The notes under the pieces: model-generated
Database searches by the model: none
Seen by the model: the letters and a program-made list of their open reading frames with translations, nothing else
What the model was told of the DNA's origin: nothing
Position numbers and translations under genes: made by a program
Assembly (NCBI RefSeq): GCF_900101915.1
Contig: NZ_FNAL01000010.1
Location: 50,005-114,004, forward strand
From: Psychrobacter pacificensis
Lineage (GTDB): Bacteria > Pseudomonadota > Gammaproteobacteria > Pseudomonadales > Moraxellaceae
Reading direction: 5' to 3'
DNA length: 64,000 bases
Shown here: positions 49,624 to 59,201 of the stretch, in pieces
Layout of the letters: each line of letters opens with the position of its first letter
Position numbering within the stretch: the first letter of the stretch is position 1

Positions 49624-51468
49624 ATGGTTACTGTCTCAGAATTGAATCCTGTCGATGACAAAAAAGCCCGTCTTAAGCATCTGATCAAGAACTTGCCTAA
49701 TTTGCCAGGGGTATATAAGATGCTGGGCAAAAACGGCGATATTTTATACGTTGGTAAAGCCAAGTCGCTAAAAAGCCGTGTGAATAGTTACTTTGCCAAG
49801 ACGATCGATCATCCAAAAACGCGGGCACTGGTGGCACGGATTCATAATATTGAGACCATTATCACGCGTAGTGAGACCGAGGCGTTGTTGCTCGAGCAGA
49901 ACTTAATTAAAGAGTATCGCCCGCCTTATAACGTCTTGCTACGTGATGATAAGTCGTATCTATACGTGTTTATCTCAGCGGATAAGCCTTATCCACGTTT
50001 GGCGTATGGACGCGGCAAAGGCAATCATCAAAAAGGTCGTTTCTTTGGCCCATTTCCCTCTGCCCATGCAGCAAAAGAAACGCTGGTGTTGATGCAAAAA
50101 ATGTTTCAAATGCGCCAATGTACCAACACCTTTTTTAAGCAGCGCCAGCGTCCGTGCCTTGAGTATCAAATCAAGCGTTGCCGCGCGCCCTGCGTTGGAC
50201 TGGTATCGCCGGAAGAGTATGCAGAAGATGTGAATAACACCATTCGCTTTTTGAAGGGTGACTCTAGTGATATTCATAGTACGCTGATCGAGAAAATGGA
50301 AGGCGCTGCCGAAACGTTAGATTTTGAAAAGGCGGTATTGTACCGTGATCAATTGTCGATGCTACGCGAAGTACAGGCAAGGCAAGCTGTCTATACGGTG
50401 CAAGGTGAGGCAGATGTGATTGCCATTGCCAGTCAGGCGGGCATGACTTGCGTCAACGTGCTGACCGTGCGCGGTGGTCGCGTGTTAGGCGGTAAAAACT
50501 ATTTCCCTGATGTGGACAGTAGCGAGCCGCTAGCAGATAACCTATCAGATTTTATTACCTCGTTTTATTTTCAGGTGACGGACGATCTGCCAGCAGAGAT
50601 TATATTGAGTCATGAGATTCCTGATCAGGTAGCGGTAAGCGAAGCACTAGCAACGCATTTTGGCAGCAAAGTAGTCATCAAAACCAATGTGCGTGAGCAT
50701 CGCTCAGAGTGGCTAGATTTGGCAACACTCAATACCAGTAATGCGCTAAAGACTAAGCTTGGTGATTATTTAGAATTGCACGCACGCTTTGGCGCACTAA
50801 AAGACGTACTGGCTGAGGTGACTGATCGCACCATTGATCGCATTGAATGTTTTGATATCTCGCATACCATGGGCGAGGCGACCATTGGTAGCTGCGTCGT
50901 ATTTGATCAAGGCGGTGCGCGCAGGCGTGATTACCGTCAATATGCCATTCATGATATCCAAGGCGGCGATGACTATGCAGCCATGAAGCAAGTGCTGACA
51001 AGGCGGTATAAAAAGCAGCCGTTGCCTGATTTGTTGCTTATCGATGGTGGTAAGGGTCAGCTGAGTATGGCGAAAGAAGTGCTGGTTGAATTGGGCATTC
51101 TTGGTGATACCTTGCTCATTGGTGTTGCCAAAGGGGAAGGGCGTAAGGCGGGACTTGAAGTCTTGCACTTTTTGGATCATGAGCCATTAGATTTGCCCAT
51201 GGATAGCAAAGCATTACATTTACTGATGCATATTCGCGATGAGGCGCATCGTTTTGCGATCACCGCGCACCGCAAAAAACGCGATAAGCGCCGCTCCTCA
51301 TCGGTACTTGAGGTCATTCCAGGTCTGGGTGAAAAGCGCCGCCGCGATTTACTCAATCACTTTGGTGGTATGCAGCAACTGCTTGGCGCGTCACAGCAAG
51401 AGTTGGCAGGTGTACAAGGGATTGGCCCTGTACTGGCAAAGACGGTTTATAAAGTATTACACGAGTAG
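49624..51468 (+). CDS. uvrC: Excinuclease ABC subunit C
   Basis: Makes the dual incisions in nucleotide excision repair. 614 residues. Seen: N-terminal GIY-YIG nuclease ([20 protein letters not shown]), [20 protein letters not shown], the Cys cluster [15 protein letters not shown], the UVR motif ([20 protein letters not shown]), the RNase H-like C-terminal nuclease ([32 protein letters not shown]), and two helix-hairpin-helix motifs at the end ([34 protein letters not shown]). Confidence 0.97.
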   Translation: MVTVSELNPVDDKKARLKHLIKNLPNLPGVYKMLGKNGDILYVGKAKSLKSRVNSYFAKTIDHPKTRALVARIHNIETIITRSETEALLLEQNLIKEYRPPYNVLLRDDKSYLYVFISADKPYPRLAYGRGKGNHQKGRFFGPFPSAHAAKETLVLMQKMFQMRQCTNTFFKQRQRPCLEYQIKRCRAPCVGLVSPEEYAEDVNNTIRFLKGDSSDIHSTLIEKMEGAAETLDFEKAVLYRDQLSMLREVQARQAVYTVQGEADVIAIASQAGMTCVNVLTVRGGRVLGGKNYFPDVDSSEPLADNLSDFITSFYFQVTDDLPAEIILSHEIPDQVAVSEALATHFGSKVVIKTNVREHRSEWLDLATLNTSNALKTKLGDYLELHARFGALKDVLAEVTDRTIDRIECFDISHTMGEATIGSCVVFDQGGARRRDYRQYAIHDIQGGDDYAAMKQVLTRRYKKQPLPDLLLIDGGKGQLSMAKEVLVELGILGDTLLIGVAKGEGRKAGLEVLHFLDHEPLDLPMDSKALHLLMHIRDEAHRFAITAHRKKRDKRRSSSVLEVIPGLGEKRRRDLLNHFGGMQQLLGASQQELAGVQGIGPVLAKTVYKVLHE

Positions 51469-51494
51469 ATTTGTAACGCTAAAACGATAGTAAA

Positions 51495-51547
51495 TAAAAA
51501 AGGGTCAGCTTTGATAAATATACATATCTGAAGCTGACCTTTTTTTT
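51495..51547 (+). terminator. Terminator between uvrC and folA (bidirectional)
   Basis: AAAAAAGGGTCAGCTT and AAGCTGACCTTTTTTTT flank a loop of about 18 bases; long stem with T-runs on both strands, between convergent genes. Confidence 0.85.
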
Positions 51548-51561
51548 GAGTCAATCAAATA

Positions 51562-52152
51562 CTATTGGTCAGTCTTTTCTACTTTATAGGTCGTAAATTT
51601 GAAGCTCAAATTACTTTTTTCATCGTGCATTTGCTCAGATTCTTCTGCTACTTTGAAGCGATCTGGTAGCTCAGGATAGAACGCATCGCCATCCGTAATA
51701 TCAGTATCTACGTGGGTCAGCTCAATGCGGTCGGTATACATCAGTGCTTCGCTAAAGACGCGCTCACCGCCAATCACCCAGATCGTCTCCAGATGTAGCC
51801 CATGTGCCAAACTTGCGGCATGAGTAAGGGCATCATCTAAATTATGCACCACATGCGCGTATTCATGTCCGACCAGTCCTTGCTGTTCTGCATAGTCCAT
51901 TTGAGTAGAGATGATAAAGCACACACGCTTTGGTAAAGGCTTGCTACCCATGGATTCAAACGTCTTGCGACCCATAATGACGATGCCCTGAATATCGCTA
52001 CTAGAGGCCGTATTTTGCGAGTCACGTGTGGTCATTTTTTTGAAGTGCTGCAGGTCTTGTGAGATATGCCACGGCAGCTCGTTGTTTTTACCGATACAGC
52101 GATTGCTACTTATGGCGGCGATTTGGGCAACTTCAGTGTGGGCATAGCTCAT
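51562..52152 (-). CDS. folA: Dihydrofolate reductase
   Basis: NADPH-dependent reduction of dihydrofolate. 196 residues, about 35 more than E. coli FolA. Seen: VAQIAAISSNRCIGKNNELP followed by WHISQDLQHFKKMT, GIVIMGRKTFESMG (NADPH site), PLPKRVCFIIST, IWVIGGERVFSEAL and ELTHVDTDITDGDAFYP. The acidic catalytic residue is the Asp of SQDL. Extra residues lie in loops (RDSQNTASSSD; YAEQQGLVGHEYA). AAGGA precedes ATG. Follows thyA on the same strand after about 80 bases; the two act in the same thymidylate-folate cycle. Confidence 0.95.
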   Translation of the reverse strand: MSYAHTEVAQIAAISSNRCIGKNNELPWHISQDLQHFKKMTTRDSQNTASSSDIQGIVIMGRKTFESMGSKPLPKRVCFIISTQMDYAEQQGLVGHEYAHVVHNLDDALTHAASLAHGLHLETIWVIGGERVFSEALMYTDRIELTHVDTDITDGDAFYPELPDRFKVAEESEQMHDEKSNLSFKFTTYKVEKTDQ

Positions 52153-52231
52153 AATGGGTCCTTTCTATTATATTTTTAAACGTCTGTATTTTAACTCACC
52201 GTCTTATTTATTGTCGTGCATGAGACGTATT

Positions 52232-53098
52232 TTAAACGGCAACTTTGGCTTTGATGGTCGGATGAGACTCATAGTTATTGACGCTAATATCGTCGTATTT
52301 AAAGGCAAAAATATCTTTCACCTCTGGGTTTAGGGTCAATGTTGGCGGTGTATATAGCGAACGTGTCAGTTGTAGCTCAGCCTGCTCGCGGTGGTTTTGG
52401 TAAATGTGGCAATCACCACCTGTCCAAACAAATTCACCAACTTCTAGGCCGCAAACCTGCGCGACCATATGCGTCAATAACGCATAACTGGCAATGTTAA
52501 AGGGCACACCTAGGAAAAGATCAGCCGAACGTTGATACAGCTGGCAAGAGAGCTTACCATCCGCCACAAAAAACTGAAACAGTGTATGACACGGGGGTAG
52601 TGCCACTTGCTCTGCCTCTCCTGGATTCCAGCCAGAAACAATCAAGCGGCGCGAGTTGGGGTTGGTCTTGATTTGCTCAACGACCTGTGCGATTTGATCG
52701 ACACCATCATCGTTGTAGCTGCCGTCCGCGTCTTTACTTGCACCATAGTTACGCCATTGATGACCGTAGACAGGGCCCAGCTCACCTTCAGGACGATTGA
52801 AACGTGCGGTTTGCTCCGCTGTCGCCCACTCATTCCAGATACGCACGCCATGGTCCTGCAAATATTGAACATGGGTGCTGCCACTCAAAAACCATAGTAG
52901 CTCATAAGCAATGGACTTAAAGTGGACTTTTTTGGTCGTCAATAATGGAAAACCTGCCGCTAAGTCAAAACGCAGCTGCGCGCCAAAATGACTCAGCGTA
53001 CCTGTGCCCGTACGATCGCCTTTTTCGCTGCCTTCACTCATGACGTGACGCAGCAAGTCCAAATAAGCCTGCTCGTTTTTACTACTGTAACTGCTCAT
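52232..53098 (-). CDS. thyA: Thymidylate synthase
   Basis: Converts dUMP to dTMP using methylene-tetrahydrofolate. 288 residues. Seen: [53 protein letters not shown], the catalytic Cys in [47 protein letters not shown]. Longer than E. coli ThyA (264) by an insert around [14 protein letters not shown], common in this family outside enterics. Co-directional with lgt upstream and folA downstream. Confidence 0.97.
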   Translation of the reverse strand: MSSYSSKNEQAYLDLLRHVMSEGSEKGDRTGTGTLSHFGAQLRFDLAAGFPLLTTKKVHFKSIAYELLWFLSGSTHVQYLQDHGVRIWNEWATAEQTARFNRPEGELGPVYGHQWRNYGASKDADGSYNDDGVDQIAQVVEQIKTNPNSRRLIVSGWNPGEAEQVALPPCHTLFQFFVADGKLSCQLYQRSADLFLGVPFNIASYALLTHMVAQVCGLEVGEFVWTGGDCHIYQNHREQAELQLTRSLYTPPTLTLNPEVKDIFAFKYDDISVNNYESHPTIKAKVAV

Positions 53099-53179
53099 AA
53101 GATTGCTCTTCTACGCTATCAAAGCGCGTCATTAAATAAGTCTTAATCTGTTTTTTGGACATTTATAGTGCAAGTGCGC

Positions 53180-54064
53180 TTAATAAGCCGCTTGCTTACC
53201 CCAATCGTAGATGCCACGCTTGTAAGCGTAACCGATTAAAAACAGACCAATAATAATCATCGGCGTGCTCAATATTTGCCCTTTGGTCACCCAACCTAAC
53301 AAAATAAACCCTTGGTCAACGTCTGGCTGACGGAAGAACTCAATGATGAAGCGGCTCAAGCCATAGCCCAGCATAAAAACACCAGTCACTGCCATGCGCG
53401 GACGAGGCTTTGATGAGTACCACCACAGGAATAAAAATAGCAGCAGACCTTCGGCAAAGGCTTCATACAGCTGTGACGGATGACGAGGCAATAAATACTG
53501 ACCATTGACCTCGGTCATCACCTCTTGTAGCGCAGGATTGGCTTGTAGCTGCTGCATATCAAAGCCAGCCGCTTGGGGGAAGTAGGTGAGCCAATTGTAG
53601 CCACCATCAGAAACACGGCCCCATAACTCGCCATTGATATAGTTGCCAATACGCCCAAACAATAAGCCCGTCGGCACGCAAGGCACGATAAAATCGAGTA
53701 CTTGAAACGGAGTCTTTTTATATTTGCGAGCAAAGTACAGCATCCCAAGCATGACACCAATCAGGCCACCATGGAATGACATGCCGCCTTCCCAAACCTT
53801 GAAGAGGTAGGCTGGGTTTTGTAGCAGCTCGCCAAATTGATAAAACAACACGTAACCGACACGGCCACCCAAGATAACGCCCAGTGCACCAAAGAACACA
53901 AGATCTGAGACCATATCTGTTGTCCAGCCCTCACGCTTGGTGCTGCGATACCATGCCAGACCGTAAGCGGCAGCAAACGCCAATAAATACATGAGGCCAT
54001 ACCAGTGGACTTGGACGGGCCCAAGTGCCAAGGCGACAGGATCGTACTGAGGATGAATCATCAT
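53180..54064 (-). CDS. lgt: Prolipoprotein diacylglyceryl transferase
   Basis: Inner-membrane enzyme that attaches diacylglycerol to the lipobox Cys, the first step of lipoprotein maturation. 294 residues, about 7 transmembrane helices. Seen: HWYGLMYLLAFAAAYGLAWY, the YVLFYQF segment, GGMSFHGGLIGVMLG, the signature GRIGNYINGELWGR, and RHPSQLYEAFAEGLLLF. Upstream of thyA on the same strand, the common lgt-thyA order. Two in-frame ATGs (54064, 54061) are equally possible starts. Confidence 0.96.
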   Translation of the reverse strand: MMIHPQYDPVALALGPVQVHWYGLMYLLAFAAAYGLAWYRSTKREGWTTDMVSDLVFFGALGVILGGRVGYVLFYQFGELLQNPAYLFKVWEGGMSFHGGLIGVMLGMLYFARKYKKTPFQVLDFIVPCVPTGLLFGRIGNYINGELWGRVSDGGYNWLTYFPQAAGFDMQQLQANPALQEVMTEVNGQYLLPRHPSQLYEAFAEGLLLFLFLWWYSSKPRPRMAVTGVFMLGYGLSRFIIEFFRQPDVDQGFILLGWVTKGQILSTPMIIIGLFLIGYAYKRGIYDWGKQAAY

Positions 54065-54368
54065 AAGAGTGTCATAATATCGATAATAAAGTGCTGACTA
54101 TAATAGCAAATTTCAAGCGCTGGTCATACACAATTGCTATCAAGGCAAGCACGCGGTATTGATGATTTAGGGCATTGATTTGATGCCCTGTTTTTGGGTA
54201 GGTAGTAATGAGATATGATGAATACACTGCCGCAGATATGGGTTATAGGCGTGATGCGAGCGGTTTAGACCGATCATAAAGAGTTTCTTATGATGCACAG
54301 CGTAAGATAGAGACACAATTATCAGTGGCAAAGAGCGAGCATGACTAACTAAGTATGAGAAAGAGTCA
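54065..54368. other. Intergenic region between lgt and urtE
   Basis: Contains an inverted repeat AGGGCAT-N7-ATGCCCT (54169-54189) followed by GTTTTT on the plus strand; as the neighbours run on the minus strand the T-run is on the wrong side for a terminator of urtE. No gene was recognised. A 169-codon open frame on the minus strand here is an out-of-frame shadow of urtE that runs into this region. Confidence 0.35.
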
Positions 54369-55067
54369 TCAAATGGCGACCAAATCTTGTACCTTGTTGT
54401 CGACCATCGTATCGCCTGCACCTTGAGAGATGACCTTGCCACGCGAGAGCACGGTGTAATTGTCAGCAAGCTCTTCGGCAAACTCATAAAACTGCTCAAC
54501 CAGTACAATCGCCATGTCCCCTTTGTCAGCCAAGTCGCGAAGCACACGGCCGATATCTTTGATAATAGACGGCTGAATACCTTCGGTTGGCTCATCCAAA
54601 ATAAGGACAGTCGGCTCGGAGGCGAGCGCACGAGCAATGGCAAGCTGCTGCTGCTGACCGCCAGACAAATCACCACCGCGGCGATGTTTCATCTCATCAA
54701 GTACTGGGAAAATATCATATAAATGCTTGGGTACTTGCTTGGCTTTAGCGCGTGAAAACTTTGCCATACCAATTAAGATATTTTCTTCTACCGTTAGTGT
54801 CGAAAAGATATCGCGTCCTTGCGGCACATAAGCCAAACCTGCTCGCACGCGCTGCTCGGGGGAGAGTTTGCTGATGTCTTGGTCATTGAGCAAAATTTGT
54901 CCTGATTTGATCGGTAATATCCCCATCAGGCATTTGAGTAACGTGGTTTTGCCCACGCCATTACGTCCAAGTACCACACTGCACGCGCCTACAGGCGCTG
55001 TAAACGAGACATCTCGTAAAATATGACTGCCGCCGTAATATTGATTGATACCATTGACTTGTAACAT
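54369..55067 (-). CDS. urtE: Urea ABC transporter ATP-binding protein UrtE
   Basis: One of the two ATPases of the urea importer (LivF-like). 232 residues. Seen: Walker A GRNGVGKTTLLKCLMG, LAYVPQGRDIFSTLTVEENI, the ABC signature LSGGQQQQLAIARALASEP, Walker B VLILDEPTEGIQPSII, and AIVLVEQFYEFAEELADNY. QQQQLAIARAL and EGIQPSII match UrtE rather than general LivF. AGGAG lies before ATG. Last gene of urtABCDE, separated from urtD by a spacer that holds a 16-bp tandem repeat. Confidence 0.94.
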   Translation of the reverse strand: MLQVNGINQYYGGSHILRDVSFTAPVGACSVVLGRNGVGKTTLLKCLMGILPIKSGQILLNDQDISKLSPEQRVRAGLAYVPQGRDIFSTLTVEENILIGMAKFSRAKAKQVPKHLYDIFPVLDEMKHRRGGDLSGGQQQQLAIARALASEPTVLILDEPTEGIQPSIIKDIGRVLRDLADKGDMAIVLVEQFYEFAEELADNYTVLSRGKVISQGAGDTMVDNKVQDLVAI

Positions 55068-55114
55068 GACGGTCTCCTAATCTTTCAATGATTTTTAATA
55101 TTTGCAGGGTTTCG

Positions 55115-55194
55115 CATTTGCATAGCTTGGCATTTGCATAGCTTGGCATTTGCATAGCTTGACATTTGCATAGCTTGACATTTGCATAGTTTCG
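55115..55194. repeat. Five 16-bp tandem repeats between urtD and urtE
   Basis: Unit CATTTGCATAGCTTGG. Copies one and two are identical, three and four end in TTGA, and the fifth degenerates to CATTTGCATAGTTTCG. It fills half of the spacer between urtD and urtE. The near-identity of copies points to recent slippage expansion. It lies inside the presumed urt transcript. Confidence 0.95.
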
Positions 55195-55232
55195 CGGTTT
55201 ATGGGCTAATGATGTATTGAGTCATTGTCCAA

Positions 55233-56078
55233 CTATCGACCCAGATAGGACTCAATCACCGCTTCATTGGCTTGCACTTCCGCCAAGGTACCTTCGGCCA
55301 ATATCGCCCCTTGTGCCAATACGGTGACTTTTTCACTAATCGCATCAATAAAAGTCATATCATGCTCGACCACCACTAAGGTATGGTTCTGTTTGAGGCG
55401 CAGGCACAGCTCGGCAGTATGCTCAGTTTCGGCATCGGTCATGCCAGCCACAGGCTCATCGAGCAAAATGAGCTTGGGGCTTTGCATCAACAGCATACCA
55501 ATCTCTAGCCATTGTTTTTGACCATGAGAGAGTAAGCCTGCTGGCTTATTGATTTTGTCCGTCAAGCGGATTTGCTCAAGGGTAGAATTGAGGGTATCGC
55601 GCGTATCGGCATCGAGTTTGTTGAACAAGCTTTTGACCACGCGCTTGTCTTTTGGCGCAGCAAGTAGCAAATTATCCATTACCGTAAAATTTTCGAACAC
55701 GGTGGGTTTTTGAAACTTACGCCCGATACCCGCTTCAGCGATTTCTTCGGTAGATAGGTTGGCAAGATTATGCGTTTGACCAAAAAACACACTGCCTTCG
55801 GTAGGTCGAGTTTTACCAGTGATGACATCCATCAGCGTGGTTTTACCCGCGCCATTGGGGCCGATGATACAGCGCAGCTCACCTTCCTCAATATAGAGCG
55901 ACAGATTGTTGAGTGCGCGAAACGAGTCAAACCAAACGCTCACCTCTTCTAGATATAGCGCAATGCCATGGCTAAAATCGACGCCTGCTGGCTTTGGGTG
56001 GCTGCGACCCGTACCACCATGAGTACGCCCATACTCATGGTTCGACTGCTCAGATGGTGTTGATTTATCAGTTAGCAT
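55233..56078 (-). CDS. urtD: Urea ABC transporter ATP-binding protein UrtD
   Basis: Second ATPase of the urea importer (LivG-like). 281 residues from ATG 56078, which shares its A with the urtC stop (TAATG) and has GGAG upstream, so the two are translationally coupled; the frame is open 33 codons further inside urtC. Seen: an N-terminal polar extension, Walker A GPNGAGKTTLMDVITGKTRP, GIGRKFQKPTVFENFTVMDN, signature LLSHGQKQWLEIGMLLMQSP, Walker B LILLDEPVAGMTDAETEHTA, and VVVEHDMTFI. LSHGQKQWLEIG is diagnostic of UrtD. Confidence 0.95.
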   Translation of the reverse strand: MLTDKSTPSEQSNHEYGRTHGGTGRSHPKPAGVDFSHGIALYLEEVSVWFDSFRALNNLSLYIEEGELRCIIGPNGAGKTTLMDVITGKTRPTEGSVFFGQTHNLANLSTEEIAEAGIGRKFQKPTVFENFTVMDNLLLAAPKDKRVVKSLFNKLDADTRDTLNSTLEQIRLTDKINKPAGLLSHGQKQWLEIGMLLMQSPKLILLDEPVAGMTDAETEHTAELCLRLKQNHTLVVVEHDMTFIDAISEKVTVLAQGAILAEGTLAEVQANEAVIESYLGR

Positions 56079-57148
56079 TACTGTTTCTCCTTTTTGAAGC
56101 GATCGAACAAGCCCATGATGCCATTGGGCAAAAATAAGGTGACTACAACGAACAGCCCGCCCAATATCAATAGCCAAAACTCAGGATAGGCAACCGTGAA
56201 ATAGGTTTTTACTGCATTCACCACACCTGTTCCCAAAATCGCACCCACCAAGCTGCCTCGACCACCAGTGGCTACCCAAACGGCCATCTCAATTGAGTTC
56301 ACAGGGTTCATCTCACTTGGATTGATAATGCCGACTTGCGGCACATAGAGCGCACCTGCGATACCAGCAATGACGGCGGACAATACCCAAGCGGAGAGCT
56401 TGTACCACAGCGTGCGATAGCCTAAATACTGCAAGCGGTTTTCGCTATCACGAATTGCGCCTAGCACTCGCCCGTACGGCTGATTCATCAAATAACGCAG
56501 TCCCATGTAAGAGAGGAGTAATGCCAAGGCGGTAACAAAACACAGCATAGAACGGGTTGAGGCAGCAGTAATGTCATAACCTAAGAGGGTAGTAAAGCCC
56601 GTGAAGCCATTATTGCCACCAAAGCCTGTTTCGTTACGGAAGAATAGCAGGGCGGCGGCATAGACCATGGCCTGAGTGATGATAGAAAAATAAACACCTT
56701 TGATTTTTGAGCGGAAAGCAAAAAATCCAAAGATAAAGGCAATCACACCTGGCACCAAAACTACCAATGCCATCGCCCACCAAAAATGCTGCGTGCCGGC
56801 CCAATACCATGGCATCTCAGTCCAGCTCAAAAAGCGCATAAAATCAGGCAAGCCATCGCCAGCAGTCTCACGCGTTAAGTACATGCCAAATGCATAACCA
56901 CCCAGCGCAAAATATAAACCATGCCCCAAGCTCAAAATACCAGCGTAGCCCCAGACCAGATCCAGTGCCAAGGCCACCATTGCCAATGCCATGATTTTGC
57001 CAATCAGGGTAATCCAGTAGGCGGATAGGTGAAAGGGTGACGTCTCTGGCATTAAGTGTAGCCAAGGGAGTATCAATAGCACGGCAAAGCACAAACCGAT
57101 TAAAATGGCGCTACGCCTTGTATCAGACAGTAATTTGGTCAGTATCAT
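56078..57148 (-). CDS. urtC: Urea ABC transporter permease UrtC
   Basis: LivM-like permease subunit. 356 residues from ATG 57148 (GGAG upstream); the frame extends 13 codons into the end of urtB. Seen: about ten hydrophobic helices, the LVWGYAGILSLGHGLYFALG motif, FFRNETGFGGNNGFTGFTTL (typical of UrtC), AIRDSENRLQYLGYRT and GALYVPQVGIINPSEMNPVN. Overlaps urtD by one base and starts 11 bases after the urtB stop. Confidence 0.95.
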   Translation of the reverse strand: MILTKLLSDTRRSAILIGLCFAVLLILPWLHLMPETSPFHLSAYWITLIGKIMALAMVALALDLVWGYAGILSLGHGLYFALGGYAFGMYLTRETAGDGLPDFMRFLSWTEMPWYWAGTQHFWWAMALVVLVPGVIAFIFGFFAFRSKIKGVYFSIITQAMVYAAALLFFRNETGFGGNNGFTGFTTLLGYDITAASTRSMLCFVTALALLLSYMGLRYLMNQPYGRVLGAIRDSENRLQYLGYRTLWYKLSAWVLSAVIAGIAGALYVPQVGIINPSEMNPVNSIEMAVWVATGGRGSLVGAILGTGVVNAVKTYFTVAYPEFWLLILGGLFVVVTLFLPNGIMGLFDRFKKEKQ

Positions 57149-57158
57149 AAGAGTCTCC

Positions 57159-58973
57159 TTATTCGACAAAGCGGCCTTTGAGGGCAAATAAACCTTGTGG
57201 CCGCTTCTGAATGAACAGAATCACAAGAACCAACAACACAATCTTGGCTAATACCGCGCCAATGCCAATCTCAAGCACCGTACCACTGACACCCAATCCC
57301 AAGGCGGCCAAAACCGCGCCCCATACTTGTCCGACCCCGCCAACGACGACGACCAAAAAGGTATCGATAATATACGTCTGACCCAGATCAGGACCCACGT
57401 TACCCACTTGAGCAAGCGCGCAACCAGCCATGCCAGCCAGCCCAGAACCCAAACCAAATGCCATCATATCGATGCGCGCAGAAGGGATACCGACGGCACG
57501 TGCCATTTGACGGTTTTGAGTGACGGCGCGTATAAATAATCCGAAGCGGGTTTTATTGAGCAAGTACACCAGTAGCGCCACGACAATGACGGTAAACACG
57601 ATGATGGCAATACGGTTGTAAGGCAGCACCAAACTTGATGAGACTTGATAGGCACCGCTGAGCCACGCCACATTGCTGACTTCAACGTTTTGCGCGCCAA
57701 AAATCATCCGTACCAATTGCATTAAGATTAGACTGACGCCAAAGGTTGCCAATAGCGTCTCTAGTTCACGACCATATAGCGGACGAATGACAATGCGCTC
57801 AATAATCATACCGATAACAGCACTGACCAAAAATGCAGCGGGAATAGCAGCAAGCAAATACCAGCCCGCCATATCTGGCAGATAAGCTTGAAATAAGTTT
57901 TGCACCACATAAGTGGTATACGCACCAATCATAATCAGCTCACCATGCGCCATATTAATCACGCCAAGCAAGCCAAAAGTAATCGCAAGGCCAAGTGCCG
58001 CGAGTAGTAAAATGCTGGCGGTACTCATGCCAGTGAAAATATGACCTGTCCATGTGCTTATCTCAATACGGCGTGCCACGCTATCTCTGGCATCACTGAG
58101 CGCTGCCTCAAGCGCCGGATCCAAGTTGTCAGATGCAAGGGCAGATTCAAGATCAACCAATACCTGCGGATTATCGCTATCAGCGAGTAGGTTCACAGCC
58201 TCAATCTGAGTGGGTAAATCGCCATTTTTGAAATCAATACGAGCCTGTAGAGCCGTTAGTGCTTTTTGAACGTTGGCATTGTCCTCATTTGCGGCAGCGG
58301 CTGTGATAATGGCTGGATCGACTTGGTCAATGTTATCTGCCAAAATCTCCACAGCCTGCAAGCGCTGTGCTGGCTTGTCAGATTCGAGCTTTACCTTGGC
58401 TTGTCCAAAGATAAGCGCCGAGCGCAAGGTATTGGTCAAGGTGACTTGGGACAAATCGCTTGGCCAATCGGACGTTTCGGTTTTGTCGGGATATGTGAAG
58501 AGTTGATCCTCTGCATTGAGCAAATACGTTTGGCCACGGTTGCCTTGATACAGCTCATCATTGGCAATCAACTCGACCAGATTGTCCAAACTCTCAACCG
58601 ATCCTGGCCAAGCACTTAGCATGGCTTGGCGCTGACTAAAATCGCCCGCCACAAATTGTTGAATAGCATCGCCTGATACTGCCGTCGTAGGCTGTGTCGG
58701 GGTAGTCAACGACTGCTCATTATTGGTACGCAGCGTGTCACTACCATCGGTCATCGACTCTGATGTCACAGTGGCGATATTTACCGATTGAGCATCGTCA
58801 TCTGCATGAACGATGGTGGTGAAGGCCGCTAACAGTAAGGCAATTAATACCAGCAGCCGTCGCGGCACAACCATTGAGATCCTAGCCGCATATGTCTTTG
58901 CTAATGCTTGCTGATCATTATTGTTTTTGGATAATATCTGCCCCAACAATGGGCGTAAAGTATGGTGCTGCAT
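57159..58973 (-). CDS. urtB: Urea ABC transporter permease UrtB
   Basis: LivH-like permease with the long N-terminal extension known for UrtB. 604 residues. Seen: a basic N-terminus with a hydrophobic signal-type segment (RRLLVLIALLLAAFTTIVHA), then a periplasmic helical-repeat domain of about 240 residues (FSQRQAMLSAWPGSVESLDN; EAVNLLADSDNPQVLVDLES), then the permease: GLLGVINMAHGELIMIGAYT, FGVSLILMQLVRMIFGAQNV, GSGLAGMAGCALAQVGNVGP, VVVVGGVGQVWGAVLAALGL. ATG 58973 has GGGAG 6 bases upstream and is preferred over ATG 58874 (MVVPRRLL). About 230 bases separate it from urtA. Confidence 0.94.
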   Translation of the reverse strand: MQHHTLRPLLGQILSKNNNDQQALAKTYAARISMVVPRRLLVLIALLLAAFTTIVHADDDAQSVNIATVTSESMTDGSDTLRTNNEQSLTTPTQPTTAVSGDAIQQFVAGDFSQRQAMLSAWPGSVESLDNLVELIANDELYQGNRGQTYLLNAEDQLFTYPDKTETSDWPSDLSQVTLTNTLRSALIFGQAKVKLESDKPAQRLQAVEILADNIDQVDPAIITAAAANEDNANVQKALTALQARIDFKNGDLPTQIEAVNLLADSDNPQVLVDLESALASDNLDPALEAALSDARDSVARRIEISTWTGHIFTGMSTASILLLAALGLAITFGLLGVINMAHGELIMIGAYTTYVVQNLFQAYLPDMAGWYLLAAIPAAFLVSAVIGMIIERIVIRPLYGRELETLLATFGVSLILMQLVRMIFGAQNVEVSNVAWLSGAYQVSSSLVLPYNRIAIIVFTVIVVALLVYLLNKTRFGLFIRAVTQNRQMARAVGIPSARIDMMAFGLGSGLAGMAGCALAQVGNVGPDLGQTYIIDTFLVVVVGGVGQVWGAVLAALGLGVSGTVLEIGIGAVLAKIVLLVLVILFIQKRPQGLFALKGRFVE

Positions 58974-59201
58974 GTGCGGCTCCCTGTTTTTACAGACAAC
59001 AAATCCTTGTCCTCTATTACTTAACGCAGTAAGTCATAGAAGCCGTGATAAGGTTTGGAGGTACTTAAAATTTTGAGAATAAGTGCTGAACTTCAAGATA
59101 GCGAGTAGGCGGTGGCTCGTTCATTGATATAGTCTATTGGTCGACTATTCATACTTGCTACCACCATGCGCTTTTCAGCACCTATTTATTGAGAGAGCCA
59201 T

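Noticed and set aside
54167..54676. 169-codon minus-strand frame near the end of urtE
   Set aside because: It is an out-of-frame reading of urtE continued into the spacer; the amino-acid content (runs of Ser/Leu) is not protein-like.
55115..55194. CRISPR-like array
   Set aside because: Units are contiguous 16-mers without spacers and no cas genes are nearby; it is a simple tandem repeat.
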